A DNA stretch of 64,000 bases from Calliopsis andreniformis (lineage: Eukaryota > Arthropoda > Insecta > Hymenoptera > Andrenidae): NCBI RefSeq assembly GCF_051401765.1, contig NW_027480422.1, forward strand, positions 13,038,001 to 13,102,000, read 5' to 3'. Positions within the stretch are counted from its first letter, which is position 1; each line of letters starts with the position of its first letter. A program made the translations under genes and the position numbers. A model generated the notes under the pieces. It was not told where the DNA came from. It ran no database searches and was given only the letters and a program-made list of their open reading frames with translations. Of this stretch, positions 37,856 to 49,764 are shown piece by piece.

Positions 37856-38864
37856 GCATTAGGGTGAGGTCTAGGTTGCACGGAACGTTGAAATGCCCAT
37901 TTCTTTCACACTGGTTGTAATTATTCCAGTTATACGATGGAAGAACTGCTCTATTTTTATTTTATTTTATGTTTCTGGCGTTGACTTCTAAGGCCCTAGC
38001 TATTCGATCTGGTGGAGCAACGCCCTAGGGTGAAGCCTATGTTGCCCGGAACGTAGAAATGACCATTACTTTCACACTGGTTGCAGTTATTCGTTTTATA
38101 CGATGGAAAAACTGTTGCATTTATTTTGTATTTGGTGCTTCTGGCATTGACTTCTTAAGCCCTAACTATCGGTTGTGGTGGACCAACGCCCTAGAGTGAA
38201 GCCTAGGTTGCCCGGAACGTAGTAATGACCATATCTTGCACACTGGTTGCACTTATGCCAGTTATACGATGGTAAAACTGTTGTATTTTTATTGTATTTT
38301 ATGCGTCTGGAGTTGTTTTCTAAGGCCCCAACTATTCGATCTGGTGGAGCAACGCCCTAGGGTGAAGCCTAGGTTGCCCGGAACGTAGAAATGACCATTA
38401 CTTTCACACTGGTTGCAGTTATTCGTTTTATACGATGGAAAAGCTGTTGTATCTATTTTGTATTTTATGCTTCTGGCGTTGACTTCTTATGTCCTAACTA
38501 TTGGATCCGGTGGAGCAACGACCCATGGTGAAGCCTAGGTTGCCCGGGACGTAGAAATGACCATAACCTTCATACTGATTGCAATTATTCGTTTTATACG
38601 ATGGAAAAGCTGTTGTACTTATATTGTATGTTATGCCTCTGGCGTTGACTCCTAAGGCCGTAGCTATTCGATGTGGTGGAGCAACGCCATAGCCTGAAGC
38701 CTAGGTTGCCCGGAACATAGAAATAACCATTACTTCCACACTGTTTGCAATTATTCATTTTATACAATGGAAAAACTCTTGTATTTGTGTTGTATTTTAT
38801 AGTTATGGCGTTGTCTTCTAAGACCGTAGCTATTCGATGTGGTGGAGAAATGCCCTAGAGTGAA

Positions 38865-39955
38865 GCCTAGGTTGCCCGGAAACGTAGAAATGACCATACC
38901 TTTCACACTGGTTGCAATTATTCCTGTTATACAAGGGAATAACTGTTGTATTTATATTGCAGTTTATGCATCTGGCGTTGACTTCTTAGTCCCTAACTAT
39001 TCGATCTGGCGGAACAACGCACTAGAGTGAATCCTACGTTGCCCGGAACGTAGAAATGACCATCACTTTCACACTGGTTGCAATTATTCCTGTTATACGA
39101 TGGAAAAACTGTTGGATCTATTTTGTATTTTATGCTTCTGGCGTTGACTTCTTAGGTCCTAACTATTGGATCTGGTGGAGCAACGCCCTCTAGTGAAGCC
39201 CAGGTCGCCGGAACGTAGAAATGACCATCACTTTCACACTGGTTGCAATTATTCCTGTTATACGATAGAAAAACTGTTGGATCTATTTTGTATTTTATGC
39301 TTCTGGCGTTGACTTCTTATGTCCTAACTATTGGATCCGGTGGAGCAACGACCCATGGTGAAGCCTAGGTTGCCCGGGACGTAGAAATGACCATAATTTT
39401 CATACGGATTGCAATTATTCGTTTAATACGATGGAAAAACTGTTGTATTTATATTGTATGTTCTGCGTCTGGCTTTGACTTCTAAGGTCCTAGCTATTCG
39501 ATCTGGTGGTGCTACGTCCAAGAGTGAAGCCTATGGTGCCTGGAACGCAGAAATGACCAAAACTTTCACACTGGTAGCAATTATTCGTTTTATACAATGG
39601 AAAAACTGTTGTATTTATATTGTATTTTATGCTTCTGGTGTAGACGTCTTAGGCCCTAGCTATTCGATCTGGAGGAACAACGCCCTAGAGTGAAGCCTAG
39701 GTTGCCCGGAACGTAGAGATGACCATCACTTTCACACTGGTTGCAATTATTCCTGTTATATGATGGAAAAACTGTTGTATCTATTTTGTATTTTATGCTT
39801 CTGGCGTTGACTTCTTAGGTCCTAACTATTGGATCTGGTGGAGCAACGCCCTAGGGTGTAGCCTGGGTTGCCCGGAACGTAGAAATGACCCTCACGTTCA
39901 CATTTGTTGCAATTATTCCCGTTATGCGATGGAAAAACTGTTGTATTTTTATTTT
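38865..39955 (+). repeat. domain B module with MboI-type TTGGATCTATTTTG monomers, copy 1
   Basis: The series contains the GCAGTTTATG monomer (GCAG at 38,958), monomers with GTTGGATCTATTTTG, the ATTTTCATACGGATTGC monomer, and the TATGTTCTGCGTCTGGC monomer with GTGCTACGTCCAAGAG. It ends with a TGTAGCCTGGGTTGCCC monomer. Copies lie at about 43,513-44,770, 53,641-54,730 and 62,108-63,200. Copy number of the TTGGATC monomers differs among them, with an additional one near 44,000. An unusual base insertion (GGAAACGTAG near 38,878) is shared with the copies at 53,655 and 62,122; the 43,527 copy has GGAAGCGTAG at the same place. Confidence 0.84.
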
Positions 39956-41869
39956 ATTTTATGCTTCTGGCGTTGACTTCTAAGTCCCTAGCTATTCGAT
40001 CTGGTGGAGCAACGCCCTAGAGTGAAGGCTAGGTTGCCCGGAACGTAGAAATGGCCATCACCTTCACTCTGGTTGCAATTATTCCTGTTATACGATGGAA
40101 AAACTGTTGTATTTATATTGTATTTAATGCTTCTGGCGTTGACTTCTAATGCCATAGCGATTCGATGTGGTCGAGCAACGCCCTAGAGTGAAGCCTAGGT
40201 AGCCAGGAACGTAGAAATGACCATATCTTGCACACTGGTTGCAATTATTCCTGTTATACGATGAAAAAGCTGTTGTATTTATATTGTATTTTATGCTTCT
40301 GGCGTGGTCGCCTTAGGCCCTACCTATTTGATCTGGTGGAACAACGCCCTAGAGTGAAGCCTAGGTTGCCCTGAACGTAGAAATGACCTTCACTTTCACA
40401 CTGGTCGCAATTATTCCTGTTATACGATGGAGAAACTGTTGTATCTATTTTGTATTTTATGCTTCTGGAGTTGACTTCTTAGGTCCTAACTATTGGATCT
40501 GGTAGAGCAACGCCCTAGGGTGAAGCCTAGATTGCCCGGAACGTAGAAATGACCATAACTTTCATACTGATTGCAATTATTCGTTTTATACGATGGAAAA
40601 GCTGTTGTATTTATATTGTATTTTAACCCTCTGGCGTTGACTTCTAAGGCCGTAGCTATTCGATCTGGTGGAGCAACGAACTAGGGTGAAGCCTAGGTTG
40701 CCCGGAACGTAGAAATGACCAATACTTTCACACTGGTTGCAATTATTCGTTATATACGATGGAAAAACTGTTGTATTTATTTTGTATTTGGTGCTTCTGG
40801 CATTGGCTTCTTAAGCCCTAACTATTGGTTGTGGTGGACCAACGCCCTAGAGTGAAGCCTAGGTTGCCCGGAACGTACTAATGACCATATCTTGCACACT
40901 GGTTGCAATTATGCCAGTTATACGATGGTAAAACTGTTGTATTTTTATTGTATTTTATGCGTCTGGAGTTGTTTTCTAAGGCCCCAACTATTCGACCTGG
41001 TGGAGCTACGCCCTAGAGTGAAGTCTAGGTAGCACGGAACGTAGAAATGCCCATTTCTTTCACACTAGTTGTAATTATTCCTGGTATACGATGGAAGAAC
41101 TGCTCTATTCTTATTTTATTATATGCTCCTGGCGTTGACTTCTAAGGACCTAGCAATTCGATCTGGTGGAGCAACGCCCTAGGGTGAAGCCTAGGTTGCC
41201 CGGAACGTAGAAATGACCCTCACGTTCACATTTGTTGCAATTATTCCCATTATGCGATGGAAAAACTGTTGTATTTTTATTGTATTTTTTGTTTCGGGCG
41301 TTGACTTCTAAGTCCCTAGCTATTCGATCTGGTGGAGCAATGCCTCAGTGTTAAGTCTAGGATGCCCGGAACGTAGAAATGGCCGTTACTTTCACACTGG
41401 TTGCAATTATTCATTTTATACGATGGAAAAACTGTTGTACATATATCGTATTTTATGCTTCTGGCGTTGACTTCTTATGCCCTAACTATTCGCTCTGGTG
41501 GAACAACGCCCTAGAGTGATGCCTAGGTCTCCCGGATCGTAGAAATGACCATTACTTGCACACTGGTTGCAATTATTCGTTTTATACGATGGAAAAACTG
41601 TTGTATTTATTTTGTATTTGGTGCTCCTGGGGTTGAGTTCTTAGGCCCTAACTATTGGATCTGGTGGTCCAACGCCCTAGAGTGAAGCTTAGGTTGGCCG
41701 GAACGTAGAAATGACCATAGCATTCATACTGATTGCAATTATTCGTTTTATACGATGGAAAAACTGTTGGATTTTGATTGTACTTTATGCTTCTGGCGTT
41801 GTTTTCTAAGGCGCTATCTATTCGACCTGGTGGACCAACGACGTAGAGTGAAGCCTAGGTTGCACGGAA
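39956..41869 (+). repeat. domain B mosaic monomers
   Basis: About 11.5 monomers. Those near 40,140-40,320 (CTAATGCCATAGC, GGTAGCCAGGAACG, GGCGTGGTCGCC) resemble only 57,230-57,410. From about 40,545 the order ATAACTTTCATACTGATTGC, AATACTTTCAC, then ATATCTTGC with ATGCCAGTTATACG and CCCTCACGTTCAC resembles 57,650-58,400. Together these indicate a longer, partly eroded repeat between about 40.1-41.7 kb and 57.2-58.8 kb. Confidence 0.75.
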
Positions 41870-42880
41870 CGTAGAAATGCCCATTACTTTCACACTGGTT
41901 GTAATTATTCCTGTTATATGACGGAAAAGCTGTTGTATTTATATTGTATTTTATGGGTCTGGAGTTGTTTTCTAAGCCCCAAACTATTCGACCTGGTGGA
42001 CCAACAACGTAGAGTGAAGCCAAGGATGCCCGCAACGTAGAAATGACCATATCTTTCACACTGTTTGCAATTATTCCTGTTATACGATTGAAAGACTGTT
42101 GTATTTATATTGTATTTTATGCTTCTGGCGTTGACTTCTAAGGCCGCAGCTATTCGATGTGGTGAAACAACGCTCTAGAGTGAAGCCTAGGTTGCCCGGA
42201 ATGTAGAAATGACCATCACTTTCACACTGGTTGCTATTATTCCCGTTATACGATGGAAAAACAGTTGTATTTTTATTGTATTTTATGTTTCGGGCGTTGA
42301 CTTCTAAGGCCCTAGCTATTCGATCTGGTGGAGCAACGCCCTAGAGTGAAGTCTAGGTTGCACGGAACGTAGAAATGCCCATTTCTTTCACACTGTTTGC
42401 AATTATTCCTGTCATACGTTGGAAAAACTGTGGTATTTTTATTGTATTTTATGCTCCGGGCGTTGACTTCTGAGGTCCTAACTATTGGATCTGGTGGAGC
42501 AACGCCCTAGAGTGAAGCCTAGGTTGCACGGAACGTAGAAATGACCATACCCTCCACACTTGTTGCAATTATTCGTATTATACGATGGAAAAACTGTTGC
42601 ATTTATATTGTATTTTGTGCTTCTGGCGTTGACTTCTTAGGCCCTAACTAATCGATCTGGTGGAGCAACGCCCTACAGAGAAGCCTAGATTTCCCGGAAT
42701 GTAGAAAAGACAATTACCTTCAGGCATGTTGCAATTGTTCCTGTTATACGATGAAAGAACTGTTGTATTTTTCTTGTGTTTTATGCGTCTGGAGTTGTTT
42801 TCTAAGGCCCTAACTATTCGACCTGGCGGAGCAACGCCCTAGAGTGAAGCCTAGGTTGCACGGAACATAGAAATGCCCAT
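41870..42880 (+). repeat. fourth, shorter copy of the 32.0-33.8 kb block
   Basis: This segment matches about 32,576-33,586 at an offset of 9,294, two bases short of 56 monomers. It shares ATATGACGG, CCAACAACG, GTCATACGTTGG, ATACCCTCCACACTTG and the CAGGCATGTTGC monomer. Differences include GGGTCTGG for GCGTCTGG near 41,954 and ATTGTATTT for ATTTAATTT near 42,441. Flanks differ on both sides, so the copied tract is about six monomers. Confidence 0.82.
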
Positions 42881-42989
42881 TACTTTCACACTGGTTGTAA
42901 TTATTCCTGTTATACGATGGAATAACTGTTGTATTTATATTTTAATTTATATTTCAGGCGTTGACTTCTAAGGTCTTAACTATTCGATC

Positions 42990-45950
42990 TGGTGGAGCAA
43001 CGCCATAGAGTGAAGCCTAGGTTGCCCGGAACGTAGAAATGACCATAACCTTCATACTGATTGCAATTATTCGTTTTATACGATGGAAAAGCTGTTGTAC
43101 TTATATTGTATGTTATGCCTCTGGCGTTGACTCCTAAGGCCGTAGCTATTCGATGTGGTGGAGCAACGCCATAGCGTGAAGCCTAGGTTGCCCGGAGCAT
43201 AGAAATAACCATTACTTCCACACTGTTTGCAATTATTCATTTTATACAATGGAAAAACTCTTGTATTTATGTTGTATTTTATAGTTATGGCGTTGTCTTC
43301 TAAGACCGTAGCTATTCGATGTAGTGGAGCAACGCCATAGCGTGAAGCCTAGGTTGCCCGGAACATAGAAATAACCATTACTTCCACACTGTTTGCAATT
43401 ATTCATTTTATACAATGGAAGAACTGTTGTATTTATGTTGTATTTTATAGTTATGGCGTTGTCTTCTAAGACCGTAGCTATTCGATGTGGTGGAGAAATG
43501 CCCTAGAGTGAAGCCTAGGTTGCCCGGAAGCGTAGAAATGACCATATCTTTCACACTGGTTGCAATTATTCCTGTTATTCAAGGGAATAACTGTTGTATT
43601 TATATTGCAGTTTATGCATCTGGCGTTGACTTCTTAGTCCCTAACTATTCGATCTGGCGGAACAACGCACTAGAGTGAATCCTACGTTGCCCGGAACGTA
43701 GAAATGACCATCACTTTCACACTGGTTGCAATTATTCCTGTTATACGATGGAAAAACTGTTGGATCTATTTTGTATTTTATGCTTCTGGCGTTGACTTCT
43801 TAGGTCCTAACTATTGGATCTGGTGGAGCAACGCCCTCTAGTGAAGCCCAGGTCGCCCGGAACGTAGAAATGACCATCACTTTCACACTGGTTGCAATTA
43901 TTCCTGTTATACGATAGAAAAACTGTTGGATCTATTTTGTATTTTATGCTTCTGGCGTTGACTTCTTAGGTCCTAACTATTGGATCTGGTGGAGCAACGC
44001 CCTCTAGTGAAGCCCAGGTTGCCTGGAACGTAGAAATGACCATCACTTTCACACTGGTTGAAATTATTCCTGTTATATGATGGAAAAGCTGTTGTATCTA
44101 TTTTGTATTTTATGCTTCTGGCGTTGACTTCTTATGTCCTAACTATTGGATCCGGTGGAGCAACGACCCATGGTGAAGCCTAGGTTGCCCGGGACGTAGA
44201 AATGACCATAATTTTCATACGGATTGCAATTATTCGTTTAATACGATGGGAAAACTGTTGTATTTATATTGTATGTTCTGCGTCTGGCTTTGACTTCTAA
44301 GGTCCTAGCTATTCGATCTGGTGGTGCTACGTCCAAGAGTGAAGCCTATGGTGCCTGGAACGCAGAAATGACCAAAACTTTCACACTGGTAGCAATTATT
44401 CGTTTTATACAATGGAAAAACTGTTGTATTTATATTGTATTTTATGCTTCTGGTGTAGACGTCTTAGGCCCTAGCTATTCGATCTGGAGGAACAACGCCC
44501 TAGAGTGAAGCCTAGGTTGCCCGGAACGTAGAAATGACCATCACTTTCACACTGGTTGCAATTATTCCTGTTATATGATGGAAAAACTGTTGTATCTATT
44601 TTGTATTTTATGCTTCTGGCGTTGACTTCTTAGGTCCTAACTATTGGATCTGGTGGAGCAACGCCCTAGGGTGTAGCCTGGGTTGCCCGGAACGTAGAAA
44701 TGACCCTCACGTTCACATTTGTTGCAATTATTCCCGTTATGCGATGGAAAAACTGTTGTATTTTTATTGTATTTTTTGTTTCGGGCGTTGACTTCTAAGG
44801 CCGTAGCTATTCGATGTGTTGGAGCAACGCCCTAGGGTGAAGCCTAGATTGCCCGGAACGTAGAAATGACCATAACTTTCATACTGATTGCAATTATTCG
44901 TTTTATACGATGGAAAAGCTGTTGTATTTATATTGTATTTTAACCCTCTGGCGTTGACTTCTAAGGCCGTAGCTATTCGATCTGGTGGAGCAACGAACTA
45001 GGGTGAAGCCTAGGTTGCCCGGAACGTAGAAATGACCAATACTTTCACACTGGTTGCAATTATTCGTTACATACGATGGAAAAACTGTTGTATTTATTTT
45101 GTATTTGGTGCTTCTGGCATTGACTTCTTAAGCCCTAACTATTGGTTGTGGTGGACCAACGCCCTAGAGTGAAGCCTACGTTGCCCGGAACGTAGTAATG
45201 ACCATTTCTTTCACACTGGTTGTAATTATTCCTGGTATACGATGGAAGAACTGCTCTATTTTTATTTTATTTTATGCTCCTGGCGTTGACTTCTAAGGAC
45301 CTAGCTATTCGATCTGGTGGAGCAACGCCCTAGGGTGAAGCCTAGGTTGCCCGGAACGTAGAAATGACCCTCACGTTCACATTTGTTGCAATTATTCCCA
45401 TTATGCGATGGAAAAACTGTTTTATTTTTATTGTATTTTTTGTTTCGGGCGTTGACTTCTAAGTCCCTAGCAATTCGATCTGGTGGAACAATGCCTCAGT
45501 GTTAAGTCTAGGATGCCCGGAACGTAGATATGGCCGTTACTTTCACACTGGTTGCAATTATTAATTTTATACGATGGTAAAACTGTTGTACATATATCGT
45601 ATTTTATGCTTCTGGCGTTGTCTTCTTAGGCCCTAACTATTCGCTCTGGTGGAACAACGCCCTCGAGTGATGCATAGGTCTCCCGGATCGTAGAAATGAC
45701 CATTACTTGCACACTGGTTGCAATTATTCGTTTTATACGATGGAAAAACTGTTGTATTTTTATTTTATTTTATGCTTCTGGCGTTGACTTCCAAGACCCT
45801 AGCTATTCGATCTGGTGGAGCAACGCCCTAGAGCGAAGCCTAGGTTGCCCGGAACGTAGAAATGGCCATCACCTTCACTCTGGTTGCAATTATTCCTGTT
45901 ATACGATGGAAAAACTCTTGTATTTATATTATATTTTATGCTTCAGGCGT
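42990..45950 (+). repeat. domain B composite block, second occurrence of the 38.6-39.9 kb module with its downstream series
   Basis: From about 42,990 the sequence carries the ATAACCTTCATACTGATTGC monomer, then two ATTACTTCCACACTG monomers (near 43,209 and 43,375). The GCAGTTTATG module follows, then the ATAACTTTCATACTG, AATACTTTC, CTGGTATACG, CCCTCACG, TTAATTTTATACG and ATTACTTGCAC series. The same order is in 53,150-55,650 and 61,620-64,000. The 38.6 kb occurrence has only one of the two ATTACTTCC monomers. At about 45,300-45,950 it also matches 31,360-32,010. Confidence 0.8.
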
Positions 45951-46942
45951 TGACTTCTAAGGCCGTAGCTATTCGATGTGGTGGAGCAACGCCCTAGAGA
46001 GAAGGCTAGATTTCCCGGAATGTAGAAATGACCATTACCTTCAGGCATGTTGCAATTGCTCCTGTTATACGATGAAAGAACTGTTGTATTTTTCATGTGT
46101 TTTATGCGTCTGGAGTTGTTTTCTAAGGCACTGACTATTCGACCTGGAGGAACAACGCCATCGGGTGAAGCCTAGATTGCCCGGAACGTAGAAATGACCA
46201 TAACCTTCATACTGATTGCAATTATTCGTTTTATACGATGGAAAAACAGTTGTACTTATATTGTATGTTATGCCTCTGGCGTTGACTCCTAAGGCCGTAG
46301 CTATTCGATCTGGTGTAGTAACGCCCTAGACTGAAGCCTAGGTTGCCCGGAACGTAGAAATGACCATCACTTTCACACTGGTTGCAATTATTCCTGTTAT
46401 ATGATGGAAAAGCTGTTGTATCTATTTTGTATTTTATGCTTCTGGCGTTGACTTCTTTGGGCCCTAACTATTCGATCTGGTGGAGCAACGCCCTAGAGTG
46501 AAGCCTAGGTTGCCCGGAACGTAGAAATGACCATTACCTTCACACTGTTTGCGATTATTCATTTTAATACGATGGTAAAACTGTTGTACATATATCGTAT
46601 TTTATGATTCTGGCGTTAACTTTTAGGCCCTAACTATTCGATCAGGTGGAGCGACTCCCTAGGGTGTAGCCTGGGTTGCCCGGAACGTAGAAATGACCCT
46701 CACGTTCACATTTGTTGCAATTATTCCCGTTATGCGATGGAAAAACTGTTGTATTTTTATTGTATTTTTTGTTTCGGGCGTTGACTTCTAAGGCCGTAGC
46801 TATTCGATGTGTTGGAGCAACGCCCTAGGGTGAAGCCTAGATTGCCCGGAACGTAGAAATGACCATAACTTTCATACTGATTGCAATTATTCGTTTTACA
46901 CGATGGAAAAGCTGTTGTATTTATATTGTGTTTTAACCCTCT
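45951..46942 (+). repeat. domain B monomers with clustered indels
   Basis: About six monomers. They include a CAGGCATGTTGC monomer near 46,040, and the stretch 46,440-46,640 carries three one-base length changes. Those are an additional T in CTTCTTTGGGCCC near 46,455, an additional A in TTTTAATACGATGG near 46,564, and a base lost in GTTAACTTTTAGGCCC near 46,617. The region then rejoins the TGTAGCCTGGGTTGCCC and GATGTGTTGGAGC order also seen at 44,660-44,860. Confidence 0.75.
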
Positions 46943-48710
46943 GGCGTTGACTTCTAAGGCCGTAGCTATTCGATCTGGTGGAGCAACGAACTAGGGTGAA
47001 GCCTAGGTTGCCCGGAACGTAGAAATGACCAATACTTTCACACTGGTTGCAATTATTCGTTATATACGATGGAAAAACTGTTGTATTTATTTTGTATTTG
47101 GTGCTTCTGGCATAGACTTCTTAAGCCCTAACTATTGGTTGTGGTGGACCAACGCCCTAGAGTGAAGCCTACGTTGCCCGGAACGTAGTAATGACCATTT
47201 CTTTCACACTGGTTGTAATTATTCCTGGTATACGATGGAAGAACTGCTCTATTTTTATTTTATTTTATGCTCCTGGCGTTGACTTCTAAGGACCTAGCTA
47301 TTCGATCTGGTGGAGCAACGCCCTAGGGTGAAGCCTAGGTTGCCCGGAACGTAGAAATTGCCATAACATTCATACTGGTTGTAATTATTCCTGTTATACG
47401 ATGGAAAAACTGCTCTATTTTTATTTTATTTTGTGCTCCTGGCGCTGACTTCTAAAGACCTAGCTATTCGATCTGGTAGTGCAACGCCCTAGGGTGAAGC
47501 CTAGGTTGCCCGGAACGTAGAAATGCCCATTACTTTCACACTGGTTGTAATTATTCCTGTTATATGACGGAAAAACTGTTGTATTTATATTGTATTTTAT
47601 GCGTCTGGAGTTGTTTTCTAAGCCCCAAACTATTCGACCTGGTGGACCAACAACGTAGAGTGAAGCCAAGGATGCCCGCAACGTAGAAATGACCATATCT
47701 TTCACACTGTTTGCAATTATTCCTGTTATACGATTGAAAGACTGTTGTATTTATATTGTATTTTATGCTTCTGGCGTTGACTTCCAAGGCCGCAGCTATT
47801 CGATGTGGTGAAACAACGCTCTAGAGTGAAGCCTAGGTTGCCCGGAATGTAGAAATGACCATCACTTTCACACTGGTTGCTATTATTCCCGTTATACGAT
47901 GGAAAAACAGTTGTATTTTTATTGTATTTTATGTTTCGGGCGTTGACTTCTAAGGCCCTAGCTATTCGATCTGGTGGAGCAACGCCCTAGAGTGAAGTCT
48001 AGGTTGCACGGAACGTAGAAATGCCCATTTCTTTCACACTGTTTGCAATTATTCCTGTCATACGTTGGAAAAACTGTGGTATTTTTATTTAATTTTATGC
48101 TCCGGGCGTTGACTTCTGAGGTCCTAACTATTGGATCTGGTGGAGCAACGCCGTAGAGTGAAGCCTAGGTTGCACGGAACGTAGAAATGACCATACCCTC
48201 CACACTTGTTGCAATTATTCGTATTATACGATGGAAAAACTGTTGCATTTATATTGTATTTTGTGCTTCTGGCGTTGACTTCTTAGGCCCTAACTAATCG
48301 ATCTGGTGGAGCAACGCCCTACAGAGAAGCCTAGATTTCCCGGAATGTAGAAAAGACCATTACCTTCAGGCATGTTGCAATTGTTCCTGTTATACGATGA
48401 AAGAACTGTTGTATTTTTCTTGTGTTTTATGCGTCTGGAGTTGTTTTCTAAGGCCCTGACTATTCGACCTGGTGGAGCAACGCCCTAGAGTGAAGCCTAG
48501 GTTGCACGGAACGTAGAAATGCCCATTACCATCACACTGGTTGTAATTATTCCTGTTATACGATGGAAAAACTGTTGTATTTATATTATATTTTATGCTT
48601 CAGGCGTTGACTTCTAAGGCCGTAGCTATTCGATGTGGTGGAGCAACGCCCTAGGGTGAAGCCTAGGTTGCCCGGAACGTAGAAATGGCCATCACCTTCA
48701 CTCTGGTTGC
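46943..48710 (+). repeat. domain B block, copy 2 of 3
   Basis: This is the copy of 32,003-33,770 at an offset of 14,940 and of 49,765-51,532 at minus 2,822. It is followed without a break by the block matching 36,880-37,855. Thus two blocks that lie 3.1 kb apart upstream are adjacent here. Confidence 0.88.
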
Positions 48711-49764
48711 AATTATTCCTGTTATACGATGGAAAAACTGTTGTATTTATATTATATTTTATGCTTCAGGCGTTGACTTCTAAGGCCGTAGCTATTGGAC
48801 GTGGTGGAGCAATGCCCTAGAGTGATGCCTAGGTCTCCCGGATCGTAGAAATGACCATTACTTGCACACTGGTTGCAATTATTCGTTTTATACGATGGAA
48901 AAACTGTTGTATTTATTTTGTATTTGGTGCTCGTGGCGTTGACTTCTTAGGCCCTAACTATTGGATCTGGTGGACCAACGCCCTAGAGTGAAGCCTAGGT
49001 TGCCCGGAACGTAGAAATGACCATAGCATTCATACTGTTTGCAATTATTCGTTTTATACGATGGAAAGACTGTTGTATTTTTATTTTATTTTATGCTTCT
49101 GGCGGTGACTTCTTAGGCCCTAACTACAGGATCTGGTGGACCAACGCACTAGAGTGAAGCCTAGGTTGCCCGGAACGTGGAAATGACCATCACGTTCACA
49201 TTTGTTGCAATTATTCCCGTTATACGATGGAAAAACTGTTGTATATTTATTGTATTTTATGTGTCGGGCGTTGACTTCTAAGGCCCTAGCTATTCGATCT
49301 GGTGGAGCAATGCCTCAGTGTTAAGTCTAGGATGCCCAGAACGTAGAAATGGCCGTTACTTTCACACTGGTTGCAATTATTCATTTTATACGATGGAAAA
49401 ACTGTTGTATTTATTTTGTATTTGGTGCTTCTGGCATTGACTTCTTAAGCCCTAACTATTGGTTGTGGTGGACCAACGCCCTGGAGTGAAGCCTAGGTTG
49501 CCCGGAACGTAGTAATGACCATATCTTTCTCACTGGTTGAAATTATGCCAGTTATACGATGGTAAAACTGTTGTATTTTTATTGTATTTTATGCGTCTGG
49601 AGCTGTTTTCTAAGGCCCCAACTATTAGACCTGGTGGAGCAACGCCCTAGGGTGAAGCCTAGATTGCCCGGAACGTAGAAATGACCATAACTTTCATACT
49701 GATTGCAATTATTCGTTTTATACGATGGAAAAGCTGTTGTATTTATATTGCATTTTAACCCTCT
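48711..49764 (+). repeat. domain B block matching 36.9-37.9 kb, plus junction monomer
   Basis: It matches 36,925-37,855 to about 49,643. A monomer with ATAACTTTCATACTGATTGC and TTGCATTTTAACCCTC then leads into the third copy of the 10.6-monomer block. The junction resembles 57,640-57,740, including the GGAGGAACGTACTAGGG variant just after it. Confidence 0.8.
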
